DNA of 27,304 nucleotides from Saccoglossus kowalevskii (lineage: Eukaryota > Hemichordata > Enteropneusta > Harrimaniidae), in assembly GCF_000003605.2 (NCBI RefSeq), contig NW_003124893.1:336487-363790 (forward strand), written 5' to 3'. The notes under the pieces are model-generated. The model searched no databases. It saw only the letters and a list, made by a program, of their open reading frames with translations, and had not been told where the DNA came from. The number at the start of each line of letters is the position of its first letter. The first letter of the stretch is position 1. The position numbers and the translations under genes were made by a program. This document shows positions 20,701-26,916 of the stretch, piece by piece.

Positions 20701-20866
20701 TTCAATCCGTCACCCGGGAAGCACCTCCAATCTGTTGGAATTCTGTCTGAATGGAACAAACATCCTCCCGACTACATTTGTAGTTCCCGCGAACGAGGTC
20801 GAAGTTGAATGGTTTACACAACGCCCTCAGATGTCGGGATTCATTGGGACGTTCAAAGCGATTTAA
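9648..20866 (+). CDS. Multi-exon gene for a secreted pseudoprotease: signal peptide, inactive trypsin-fold domain, LDLa, PAN/Apple, CUB
   Basis: The supported exons are 9648-9720, then (after a gap that may hide exons) 14459-14610, 15336-15598, 16539-16690, 18407-18584, 19162-19284, 20086-20331 and 20496-20866. From 14459 the phases join without a break into 494 residues. In order there is an activation site KR|VVGG (R7), a chymotrypsin-fold domain (residues 8 to about 243), an LDL-receptor class A repeat (253-289), a PAN/Apple domain (about 290-370) and a CUB domain (373-494). The family's His57 is Leu49 and Ser195 is Arg192; only the Asp (Asp94) remains. The cysteines expected for four protease-domain disulfides are present. 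I infer a secreted, non-catalytic binding protein. Plasma HGF is a known parallel, combining a PAN domain with a dead protease domain in the opposite order. The ligand and pathway are unknown. A poly(A) signal follows at 20951. Confidence 0.85.
9721..10134. other. Start of intron 1, nothing recognised
   Basis: The first 414 bases after the exon 1 donor contain only a 64-codon open frame (9809-10003) with no motif or splice support. Confidence 0.5.
10135..10656. mobile_element. 522-bp inverted-repeat element (MITE-like) flanked by TTAA, intron 1
   Basis: The left end TTAAGGTAGAAAAGTCTACT and the right end, whose complement reads TTAAGGTAGAAGCCTAATCA, are imperfect inverted repeats both beginning TTAAGGTAGAA. 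TTAA at both borders could be the target duplication of a piggyBac-type element, or TA with a longer TIR for a Tc1/mariner-type one. A diverged copy in reverse orientation lies at about 21298-21700, sharing AATTYTGGGTTTTAAAAA-like, CATGTT and GTGATTTATGG-like blocks. The 89-codon open frame inside (10092-10361) crosses the left border and is not a gene. Confidence 0.65.
11613..11622. promoter_or_regulatory. TCTCGCGAGA palindrome
   Basis: The exact 10-bp palindrome TCTCGCGAGA overlaps a second palindrome, CGAGATCTCG. In vertebrates TCTCGCGAGA is a known promoter motif. The next ~50 bases are rich in CpG (ACGCGCGTCGAACG). A regulatory role inside this intron is conjecture. Confidence 0.25.
12387..12422 (-). 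other. Possible 36-nt minus-strand microexon inside intron 1
   Basis: On the minus strand, TTTATTTTCACAG, a good acceptor with a pyrimidine-rich tract, ends at 12423. Exactly 36 bases follow, then ATG|GTGAGTAC, a near-consensus donor. Two of the three frames are open through it. No neighbouring minus-strand exon was recognised, so this may be a chance pair of splice-like sites. Confidence 0.2.
13436..13507 (+). CDS. Candidate exon 2: activation-peptide segment (tentative)
   Basis: A good acceptor (TTATTTGCAG) precedes a frame that continues phase 1 from exon 1 and reads VLPSGGSRCGYTLIRTPGK. A Cys followed by Gly upstream of the activation site is expected, because the protease domain keeps C112 (family C122), which normally pairs with a propeptide Cys. 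The 3' border is uncertain: the nearby GT sites at 13494 and 13508 are weak donors, and the frame stops at about 13534. It could instead be a pseudo-exon. Confidence 0.28.
13508..14408. other. Intron sequence before the assembly gap
   Basis: The stretch is AT-rich. It holds a run of about ten G near 14029-14038, and a good acceptor (TTTTATTTACAG) at 14271 followed by a frame with one Cys that stops after 14 codons and has no donor. No supported exon is present. Confidence 0.45.
14409..14458. other. Assembly gap of 50 N
   Basis: Exactly 50 undetermined bases lie immediately before the first protease-domain codons. The round number suggests a placeholder whose true length is unknown. The 5' splice border of the next exon, and possibly whole exons, may be hidden here. 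Confidence 0.98.
14459..14610 (+). CDS. Protease-domain exon with activation site and mutated His position
   Basis: Reading from GGG at 14459, residues 5-11 are SKRVVGG, a trypsin-like activation site with cleavage after R7. The core block LCGVTLVADRWAVTSVLC follows (C34 and C50). It aligns with the family pattern CGGSLI..RW.LTAAHC, and the catalytic His is replaced by Leu49 (codon CTG, two changes away from a His codon). The exon ends at TGCAT|GTAAGT in phase 2. Its left border lies in or before the N gap. The W-S-W-S segment after the activation site fits the usual WP.....L strand region. Confidence 0.88.
14631..14789. repeat. (AAAT)n microsatellite
   Basis: About 159 bases of AAAT/ATAA repeat, interrupted once by AAAC units around 14681-14695, begin 20 bases after the exon donor. 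Its reverse strand gives artificial Leu/Phe/Ile/Tyr repeat frames that are not proteins. Confidence 0.97.
14921..15190. repeat. Degenerate CCAGA/CTAGA pentanucleotide repeat
   Basis: The stretch is built largely of GACCA and GACTA words, densest at 14931-14960 and 15060-15100, with drifted spacer sequence and a tail of CTAGA words near 15170-15185. It looks like an old simple-sequence array eroded by mutation. Confidence 0.75.
15336..15598 (+). CDS. Protease-domain exon with the retained catalytic Asp
   Basis: The acceptor AATACAG|GGTG joins phase 2 from the previous exon and the donor AGAG|GTGAGA ends it in phase 1. It encodes residues 51-139, including IHPNYD and YDACLLKL, where Asp94 is the family's Asp102. 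C112 (family C122) and ECWLTGYG (C126, family C136) follow. An extra Cys, C96, sits two residues after the Asp and has no standard partner. The open frame upstream of 15336 is intron. Confidence 0.9.
15688..15950. mobile_element. Small inverted-repeat DNA element, copy B of the GCGCCCTCT family
   Basis: Inverted ends GCGCCCTCTAGTGACGGAG (15705) and, on the complement of 15921-15938, GCGCCCTCTGGTGACGAG lie about 230 bases apart. The same left-flank (ACACCRTTSCTAT) and right-flank (ATGAAAA) words occur in the copy at 3137-3357. It sits in the intron after the Asp exon. No coding capacity is seen. Confidence 0.7.
15951..16538. other. Rest of the intron before the third protease exon
   Basis: This is AT-rich intron with no recognised feature up to the acceptor CTATCAAG at 16538, which has a usable but weak pyrimidine tract. 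Confidence 0.5.
16539..16690 (+). CDS. Protease-domain exon ending at the edge of the active-site loop
   Basis: It joins in phase 1 and ends in phase 0 at TGTTTT|GTAAGT. It encodes residues 140-189 with VSNSECSSRY (C161, family C168) and ITEQHVCVGG (C178, family C182), both standard landmarks, then SKGYCF (C188, family C191). The specificity position equivalent to 189 is Gly186, not the Asp of trypsins, so the pocket would not select Lys/Arg even if the triad worked. Confidence 0.88.
16691..17229. other. Intron sequence, left part
   Basis: Nothing recognised. T-rich after the donor. Confidence 0.5.
17230..17322. other. GC-rich segment able to fold into a long hairpin
   Basis: AAGTCCT at 17230-17236 pairs with AGGACTT at 17316-17322. 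Inside, CGGGG pairs with CCCCG around a CAGAGA loop (17282-17297). The segment is notably richer in G+C than the intron around it. It lacks a recognisable tRNA B box and does not match a tRNA fold. It could be a small structured RNA or part of a mobile element. Confidence 0.4.
17792..18123. mobile_element. 332-bp G/C-tract-ended element flanked by 10-bp direct repeats
   Basis: GTTATCACAC occurs at 17782-17791 and again at 18124-18133, immediately bordering the segment, as a target-site duplication would. The ends are imperfect inverted repeats: CCGCCCCCCCCCTC on the left, and the complement of the right end starts CCGGCCCCCCACTC. The interior holds a perfect hairpin and several G runs but no open frame of note. 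A 9-10 bp duplication fits Mutator-like elements better than hAT (8 bp) or TTAA elements; the class is inference. Confidence 0.6.
17873..17894. other. Perfect 9-bp stem hairpin inside the 332-bp element
   Basis: TCTCGGGAA (17873-17881), a CATT loop and TTCCCGAGA (17886-17894) form a perfect stem. A further half-site TTCTCGGGAAA lies near 17841. Confidence 0.7.
18407..18584 (+). CDS. Last protease-domain exon; catalytic Ser replaced by Arg
   Basis: The acceptor TTCATTCAACAG opens the exon in phase 0 with GDRGSPLSC (residues 190-198), where the family has GDSGGPL.C. Ser195 is Arg192 (AGA) and Gly197 is Ser194. Landmarks that confirm the fold are C198 (family C201), WFLAGI, SFGFGCG (C218, family C220), YPDILTKTS and the C-terminal helix YSGFLENVI. 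The donor is TCAA|GTATGT in phase 1. A longer plus-strand frame at 18339-18647 is out of register and is a shadow. Confidence 0.9.
18585..19161. other. Intron between the protease and LDLa exons
   Basis: AT-rich sequence of 577 bases with nothing recognised; it ends in a clean acceptor (CCTTATTTCAG). Confidence 0.6.
19162..19284 (+). CDS. LDL-receptor class A exon
   Basis: A 123-base exon in phase 1 at both ends encodes one complete LDLa repeat with six cysteines (C253, C261, C266, C273, C280, C289) in the spacing C-x7-C-x4-C-x6-C-x6-C-x8-C. EEFAC, QCI and CTDGADTKFC match the family. Of the acidic calcium ligands, D282 and D285 are present, but the Asp after the fourth Cys is Ser and the Glu of SDE is Thr, so calcium binding may be weakened. 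LDLa repeats usually mediate protein binding outside the cell. Confidence 0.9.
19285..20085. other. Intron between the LDLa and PAN exons
   Basis: An 801-base intron. Apart from the hairpin at 19600-19623 there is nothing recognised; the open frame 19636-19833 has no motif. A C-rich tract (CCCTTACACCCCTTACCCTT) precedes the acceptor. Confidence 0.6.
19600..19623. other. 10-bp perfect stem hairpin in the intron
   Basis: CAATAGAAAG, loop AGAT, CTTTCTATTG. A shorter inverted pair, GATTAAA/TTTAATC, lies just upstream at about 19570-19594. It may be a remnant of an inverted-repeat element or a chance structure. Confidence 0.5.
20086..20331 (+). CDS. PAN/Apple-domain exon
   Basis: A 246-base exon in phase 1 at both ends, with acceptor ACATTTACAG and donor GGTG|GTATGT. 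The domain core is KCAETC, then FICHHFDYN, then STCRL, the four-Cys PAN pattern C-x3-C ... F-x-C-x2-F-x-Y ... C-x-L. A further Cys occurs near the end (KNCG). PAN/Apple domains bind proteins or glycans in plasma kallikrein, factor XI, plasminogen and HGF. The exon is exactly one module long. Confidence 0.85.
20332..20495. other. Intron between the PAN and CUB exons
   Basis: This is the shortest intron of the gene, 164 bases, with donor GTATGT and acceptor CGTTGTCAG. Confidence 0.8.
20496..20866 (+). CDS. Terminal CUB-domain exon with stop codon
   Basis: The exon joins in phase 1 and reads to TAA at 20864-20866, adding residues 373-494. CUB landmarks appear in order: a leading Cys and a glycine-containing segment, SSPRYF (the family's SP.YP), RCSFTLKTPAG, EIEFKHMF, then LLEFCLNG, VEVEWFT and the terminal SGFIGTFKAI, which matches GF.A.Y-type endings. 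One sequon (NGT) lies at about residue 460. CUB domains are extracellular beta-sandwiches used in protein recognition. Cys number and spacing depart from the four-Cys standard, so it is a divergent member. Confidence 0.85.
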
Positions 20867-21198
20867 GAACGGCCATTTGCAATCTGATTTACATGAGACA
20901 CGTTGTCTATTTATTTAATTATACATTTAAATTTTAACAAACGAGTGTTCAATAAACTATTAACATACATATTAATTTCTCAGCCGATTACGCTCATCGA
21001 TATTACACTGCGGATTGGAACGCCGTATAAAAGATAGAAGGTGATCATGCTCATAAGCATACACGTGGCGAGAGTATGTCGATATTTTCATTTCCTTATT
21101 CACGTTTAAAAAAAAAATACATCGACACTTTAATCGATGTTTTACCGTCCATAATTTAGATTATGTAATTGTAGAATAGACACCATCACCATGCATAT

Positions 21199-21200
<2 letters not shown>
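20867..21200. other. 3'UTR and intergenic DNA
   Basis: Apart from the poly(A) signal nothing was recognised up to the (AT)n tract. Confidence 0.5.
20951..20956 (+). terminator. Poly(A) signal AATAAA of the pseudoprotease gene
   Basis: A canonical AATAAA lies 85 bases after the stop codon, giving a short 3'UTR of roughly 100 bases. Confidence 0.65.

Positions 21201-21268
<68 letters not shown>
21201..21268. repeat. (AT)n microsatellite, about 34 units
   Basis: An uninterrupted AT dinucleotide run of about 68 bases. Confidence 0.98.
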
Positions 21269-21272
<4 letters not shown>

Positions 21273-21297
21273 CTATCCACAAAGGGGTGTCATGTTT

Positions 21298-21700
21298 ATT
21301 GACAAAGTCTACTCATAATGATTACCAAATTTGACCATAAATCACACGACAGTATTCATTGGTGCAATTATGTACAATCATGGAGCTGTAGTAACATGCA
21401 ACATCATTCTTTTGTGTGTTACAGTACTGTATTTAGACAAAATTTGGCCAAATATTATTCAATTTTTTTTATTTTGAGAACATATCCATGAAACTAAATG
21501 TATTGTTCATCTATTTTTAAAACCCAGATTTTAAAATTATTCAGGATAACAAAAAGTATCTCGTCACTGACGACATATAATTTTTTACATTATGTCACCA
21601 CTCAACAATTTGACATATCAGTCGGAACCCTTGTTACAAGCATTATAACTGACAAAAGTACCCTCTTTTTCTAAAATCTAATCACGAGTTTCTTGAAATG
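21298..21700 (-). mobile_element. Diverged, inverted copy of the 522-bp TTAA element
   Basis: Read on the minus strand, this follows the same order of blocks as 10250-10650: GATTAGATTTTAG, TTTTGTCAG..TATAATGCTT, GTGGTGAC..AAAAAATTATAT, AAAATCTGGGTTTTAAAAA, CTGTAACACAC, GTGATTTATGGTCAAATTT and a TIR-like AATCATTATGAGTAGACTTT. It is much mutated, and its far (right) end could not be placed, so the right border is approximate. Confidence 0.55.
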
Positions 21701-22981
21701 AAAACTGGTAACCCCAAACTTTTGAAATGTACAATTCATCTTTATATATATTTATTCGTATTTATACTTTAAAAATGACCATTGTTCATTCATTACTACT
21801 AAGCGTGTGCATACTCAAATGTATACCCAATATAAATGCCGCCACTTGAAAACAACTTAAAAACGATGTCGACCACTGGTTCATAAAACAGATGGTATTG
21901 CTATGAATATCATACAGATAAACAGTCATATATTTATAGAAATCCAGATATATAAACTTTATTAATATATTAGTATGTAAATCGCATTGTATGGTGATGT
22001 ACCGCTGATAAATGAATCATGGAGTTTGGCAAGATTTAACCGTAATTCTCATCTACAAGTTCCCCAATGACTGTCAAATCAAAGGTGTATTAAAGTCTTA
22101 ATCCAAAATATTAGCAACAATACGGCCTTTCATGGCAGACAATGGTGCACATAATATTAACACCTCTGATAACGGTTTTATACGTAGAAAACGATGAACA
22201 GGTCATTCAAATTACGTTTTCCATGGCGCACTAGTGAAATTCCGTGGTGATTTGCGGAGTTGCGCTTTAACATATACGGTAGTCATGACATAACTAGGTG
22301 TACTTATATGCATATATGCACTCATGGTATAGCTAATCACTGAAATGGGTTAATTCCTATATATTTAAGATATTTGTCAGTCGAAGTCATTTCCTATTTG
22401 TCTTTCAAGGTCGTATTTGTTGTAATTGTTTTTATCATTGTATTCATGCAATCATATTGTGCAACCAGGCGACCAACGCATTTCATGATAGCATACAGTA
22501 ACATGGTAAGCCAGAAATGAGAAGTGCTTATATATTCACTAAAGATTTGAAGAAACACGTTTACAGTGATGTTTTTTTTTTCAATTTCGCTTTGTTGTGA
22601 TACTGTTAATGATTGTACATGCGTTGCTTGGGTAACTAATGCATTATTGCGATCTCTCTAGGTGTTCAAAAGTCTGTTGCTGTTATATCGAATAAAATAA
22701 TATTTCTATGATTTAACTTGATACTAAATTTAAATGTTTATTCATTTCATCATTAGTTTCACCATGATAATCGGACGATATTATGTTATAAGATCAGACG
22801 ATTCAAGTTGTCCTAAGTATGGAATTCACTACTGTGTTAGGATAAACTTGGTGTCTTATATTATGTAATTAAAAATATCATATCATACTTTAAGGGGACA
22901 TATGTAAGAACAGTCATTATTCACTCTGCTGAACCAACTGGATTTAGCCCTAATATAGTGAACTTAAAACTCGACATAGAT
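21701..22981. other. Intergenic DNA, nothing recognised
   Basis: AT-rich sequence with no open frame or motif of note between the two convergent genes. Confidence 0.5.
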
Positions 22982-22987
22982 TTTATT
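22982..22987 (-). terminator. Possible poly(A) signal of the SGNH-hydrolase gene
   Basis: TTTATT on the plus strand (AATAAA on the coding strand) lies 136 bases beyond the stop at 23123. Other AATAAA words occur further out, so the choice is not certain. Confidence 0.4.
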
Positions 22988-23122
22988 AATATTATTACTA
23001 TTATTCAAACCACGTATATAATGTTTCTATGACATCCACACACACAAAAAAACATCCTGTGATCAGTGGCAATTCTTGAAGACTATCAATACAATATTAG
23101 TTACAAATTCGTCTAATGAGTA

Positions 23123-24532
23123 CTAGGTTACAAATGCAACAATACTGTCAATCTTAACAAAACAATCACCGAGGTTCGTTATGCTTAGCGTGTGATGACC
23201 AGCAGAAACGTTTTCATCAATATGCACTTTTGATCTTTTCACTGATAACTTATTGTCTAACTTAAAACTTAAAAGACAAGGGGAAGCTTGTGATAAGAAT
23301 ACCGCAAATGAAAAATTTGAACGTCTATAGGACTGAATATCAAACTGGAATTCAATTGAAGCATTTGCTTTCTTGCAAACCCAGAATCCCTTAACATCTC
23401 TTCGCTGAATGCCTGACATGTGTACTTCTCCATACTTCCAGTCTTTTATGCTTGACGGTTTTAGATCGTGATCTGCACTGTTGCTGAGTATGGGTGTATA
23501 AGAAGATTTCAATGTGGACCAACACTGCGAATGTAAAATTGTTACAGATTCAAACAATGGTGGAGTATGTAATAATTTGGAGGAAACGTTTCTTCGCTCA
23601 CTCGGCGTGCGTCGATTTGAAATTGTTAGATTTTGTAATGCATCAACGAGAAGGTACCGAACAAAGACGGCCACCATGTCGTGTGCCTTTGTGGATGGAT
23701 GTTTTCGAGTGTCACTATGAACCCATAAGTCACTAGCATTGTTCATTTTTATAAGAGGACACACGGCTTGTGTCTCACTGATGGATGGAATGTCATAGTA
23801 TTCACTTAATGGAACACTGCCACTTTGTTCATTTGTCCGACAGTATTGTGCATTAATCATGTCGCCTTTGATAAAATTAATGTAAATTAGCTGTGGGGTA
23901 TTCGGAAGTGACATCACATATCGCGTCAGATCTTCCTGTCCATTTGGACTTTCACCATTGTCATTGACTGCAAACTCCCAGAAGAAAATATCAACATTGT
24001 TTGTATCAATAAATCTATTTAAACATAGAAGACACATCTTGCTATTCAGTGCCCCTACTGCCCCATTTCTGACATTGACTTTGATCCTCAACAGCCTTTG
24101 CAATGATTTTGCAATGTCGTATACATAAACGTCTTTCCATTTATCCAACCCACCGCCAGCAGAGATAGATCCTCCAAGTACACCAAGTGTTAATGCTCTG
24201 CCTGTGAGTAAGACGTCTTGAAAAATATCAACCATTCTTTCTGTTGACGTTTTGTGAGCCAGTCCCATATAAAGCATTTCATCTGTTATTCCAAGTTCTT
24301 TTCTCTTGACTTCCAACATCGAATGTTCCGCGGAAAGAACCAATTCCAGCTGCGTGAGTTGTTCTTCAATTGTTGTGTGCACACCCTTGGCTCCATTATC
24401 GTCAAATTCTTTGGGAGGTACCCATACTGTGTGTTTCAATTCAACACTGACTTGCAATTGAATAGCAACATATAACATTGCAGACGTGCATGTTACTAAG
24501 AATATAACAATCTTGAAACAGTCAGACATCAT
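23123..24532 (-). CDS. Type II membrane SGNH/GDSL-like hydrolase, 469 residues, uninterrupted coding exon
   Basis: A short N-terminus and a hydrophobic segment (about residues 6-24) suggest a signal anchor with the body in the Golgi lumen or outside. The SGNH blocks are visible: block I TLGVLGGSISAG with Ser122 as nucleophile, a block II-like NGAVG (156-160), block III EFAVND with N190, and block V DTRKHPS with D274 and H278. The spacing D-x3-H is one residue longer than the usual D-x2-H. Residues 320-469 form a Cys-containing, beta-rich-looking tail of unknown role. There are six N-glycosylation sequons (N265, N301, N315, N390, N406, N441). By family it would cleave an ester, such as an acetyl group on a glycan or lipid, but the substrate is unknown. 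The coding part has no intron although the neighbouring gene is finely split. Two ATGs open the frame; I took the outer one. Confidence 0.82.
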   Translation of the reverse strand: MMSDCFKIVIFLVTCTSAMLYVAIQLQVSVELKHTVWVPPKEFDDNGAKGVHTTIEEQLTQLELVLSAEHSMLEVKRKELGITDEMLYMGLAHKTSTERMVDIFQDVLLTGRALTLGVLGGSISAGGGLDKWKDVYVYDIAKSLQRLLRIKVNVRNGAVGALNSKMCLLCLNRFIDTNNVDIFFWEFAVNDNGESPNGQEDLTRYVMSLPNTPQLIYINFIKGDMINAQYCRTNEQSGSVPLSEYYDIPSISETQAVCPLIKMNNASDLWVHSDTRKHPSTKAHDMVAVFVRYLLVDALQNLTISNRRTPSERRNVSSKLLHTPPLFESVTILHSQCWSTLKSSYTPILSNSADHDLKPSSIKDWKYGEVHMSGIQRRDVKGFWVCKKANASIEFQFDIQSYRRSNFSFAVFLSQASPCLLSFKLDNKLSVKRSKVHIDENVSAGHHTLSITNLGDCFVKIDSIVAFVT

Positions 24533-24534
24533 GG

Positions 24535-24983
24535 CTGAAATAAATAATGACGTTGTTTAGCCCACAATCAAGTAATTGATAAAAGATTACTATATTAAAG
24601 GGCGGTGGCCGGCGCACCGCGTTCTGTCGGATATGGGACTCATAGCGACGTGCAAACACGTGTAATATACATTGTTTGTTTACTTGAAATTTGAACACGT
24701 CCTTTAAAATCTGTTTATTGCATTGTCTTACGGATTCAACCGGAGTACTACAACTAATCTGGCTTTAATCTGGAGCATAAATTTCTACATCCAGTTTCAA
24801 TATCCCGATTTCATAGTTCAACACCTCATTAGTCAATATTATAAATACATCTTGAAAATCCATATTTTACTTTAATTTTGGACTTAATAATAACATCCAA
24901 TGCGGAGGTATAGCAAAACATGCATGAAACAATACATTTTCTTATTCATGTGTATGGCAAATAGGCATTTGGCAAGGACTCAC
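24535..24983 (-). other. Predicted 5'UTR intron of the SGNH-hydrolase gene
   Basis: On the minus strand, TTATTTCAG|CC ends two bases before the start codon, a good 3' splice site. Upstream, CTCCAG|GTGAGTCC at 24984/24983 is a near-perfect 5' splice site, giving a 449-base intron. A second perfect donor, AACAG|GTGAGTGG, lies at 25386/25385. The intron would contain the TTAA-flanked element at 24595-24707. Confidence 0.5.
24595..24707. mobile_element. 113-bp TTAA-flanked element, internally deleted copy
   Basis: The left end TTAAAGGGCGGTGGCCGG and the interior ATGGGACTCATA...GTGTAA.ATACATTGTTT and GAACACG match the element at 25579-25712. The right inverted repeat is mostly missing, and the copy closes with CCTTTAA. 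It is flanked by TTAA on both sides. Confidence 0.6.
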
Positions 24984-25578
24984 CTGGAGGAAAACAAATG
25001 TAACTATCGGTGACATTGCCCTGGATCGCTTCAAATGAATGAATGTATTGTTGGACTATATGGTAAGATCAACTATATACATTAGGCATGTGATCTCACG
25101 GCAGCTGGTGCAATTGGAGTGAATTTAAACACTTTTAAAATAAAAAAATAATTAATCGTGCAACATGAGTGTATAATCTCATTGGAATTATGTACACACA
25201 CCTTCGCAGTATGTTGGTATTATATTTTCATATACCATCAGTAAAAAGTCAAACGTTCTTGTGTGCATGGTATTTGATCCGTAAGCACATGTGATTCAAA
25301 GCATTTCCCTGTAGAAAGTGTGACTTTCTTGCCTATATGTATTGAACTGGTGTTAATACAAAGAGTAACATACAACGCCACTCACCTGTTGACAACCACA
25401 GTGCAACTGTGCACCTTGTTACGATTTAATTAACCAATAGGTTTAGTCGCTCCAGTTGTTTTGGTAGACGTGTGGTATTATATTACCATATTGCGTGTGT
25501 TTAATAGCCATCATACTATAGAACTGAATATACAATAAACATATTAGACAGGGACAAAAATCAACAATCACGGCAACA
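24984..25578. other. Upstream region of the SGNH gene, possible noncoding first exons
   Basis: No open frame of note. The two minus-strand donors (24983 and 25385) imply untranslated first exons here. No TATA box was fixed. A short palindromic word (ACAGTGCAACTGT) lies near 25400. Confidence 0.35.
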
Positions 25579-25712
25579 TTAAAGGGTGGTAGTCGTCACG
25601 CCGCGTCCAGTTCCTGTATGGGACTCATAACGAAGTATACAACGCGTGTAAAATACATTGTTTATTGACATGAAATTCGAACACGCGCTGTGCGACGACC
25701 ACCGCCCTTTAA
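25579..25712. mobile_element. 134-bp TTAA-flanked MITE-like element
   Basis: The ends are TTAAAGGGTGGTAGTCGTC on the left and, on the complement of the right, TTAAAGGGCGGTGGTCGTCG, an inverted repeat of about 20 bases. TTAA at both borders suggests a piggyBac-type target; TA with a longer TIR is the alternative. The interior is shared with 24595-24707. Confidence 0.75.
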
Positions 25713-25871
25713 AGCGGGAGGGTCGTCACCTGCACACGCGCGGGAATTGAGTCCCAGGCGACGATAACAACACACGCTAAAACGCAAAGGCTCATGGGTA
25801 GACGCTTGTTGTAAACAATGACACGCTATGGCCATCTGACGCATGCACATGTGACGACTCCCCCGCTTTAA
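25709..25871. mobile_element. 163-bp TTAA-flanked MITE-like element abutting the previous one
   Basis: The left end is TTAAAGCGGGAGGGTCGTCA, and the complement of the right end is TTAAAGCGGGGGAGTCGTCA. The inverted repeats run about 30 bases with few mismatches and include CACACGCG/CATGTGCATGC-like continuations. The first TTAA (25709-25712) is also the last TTAA of the neighbouring element. The 62-codon minus frame across both is incidental. Confidence 0.75.
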
Positions 25872-26916
25872 TTAACACTCTTAAGTTCTTTGGAGCCGAT
25901 ATGAACTTTTAAACGTAGTTAACAAGAGTAAATTACGTGTTTTTAGCGTTCAAATTATTAATTGAAATAAGGTCTCATATACGTAAATTCACAACAACAA
26001 ACGTTCAAAGTAAGCAAACAGAGTACCAAGCAGAAATATTCTGCTGACATCCCGAATTATACTCTACTATCTTCTTTGCATATACGTTTCTAGTATTTTA
26101 AGAAATAAAATTTGAATTGCAAAGCCCGATTTGTGGCGTCAATTGGCGTTTGATATATAAAGCAAGAATCTTCCACCAGGGGAAATTAATACATCAAAAT
26201 GAACTAATGATGAATAAAAACACATCACAAAATGTTTTGGAATTGTTGGCGCTTCAGCACGTGTAAAATAAACTAATTTGCAATTTCCGTTTTGACCATT
26301 CACGTTGACTAAGCTGATGTTTGGAGAAGAAAACACGTTCATATGGACATAAGCTAAATGTTAAAGTTTTGTCATTTGAATATATCATTTGCAGGGAATT
26401 TTGTGGAGTTTCAAATGTACTTGCCATGCAGTGGTGTGATAGATGCCTAATTCGAGAACAATGTTAGTGATGATTGTACGACGGGGTACAAGTATGTGAC
26501 AAAGTTATAGCACAGCGATCTAATGGTTATTTAGTGGTGTTATAAGGATGTTGTATTTTCAAATATCCATAACAATAGGAAGAATTTAAAAGAGCTACAC
26601 TGAAGAAAAACAAATTTGTTATATGATGAAATTTATTTGTCTAACGACGTGTTCGTTGGGCAGACCCAAATCATCTGTAGATGTATAGTTTTTTTTTCAT
26701 GGGGGGGGGGGGGTCTTTTGAGGGCATTTAGAAAGTCCTGTCAACAATTCTCAGCACAAAAGTTGAACTGGTAAAAGGGCAATCATTTCCTTATTTTTAA
26801 ATGGAATATGATATGAAACCTTATGAATATCAAAAACATCATATAACCAAAAAATCTAATGACAGACACCGTGTTCCAGAAACATAAATGAACAGTATGT
26901 TTATTTTCACTTTTTA
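25872..26916. other. AT-rich DNA, nothing recognised
   Basis: Includes a run of 13 G at 26701-26713 preceded by a T run. The small open frame at 26139-26342 has no motif. Confidence 0.5.

Noticed and set aside
23494-23736. Plus-strand frames of 80 and 68 codons opposite the SGNH gene
   Set aside because: They are shadows of the minus-strand coding sequence, which alone shows family blocks.
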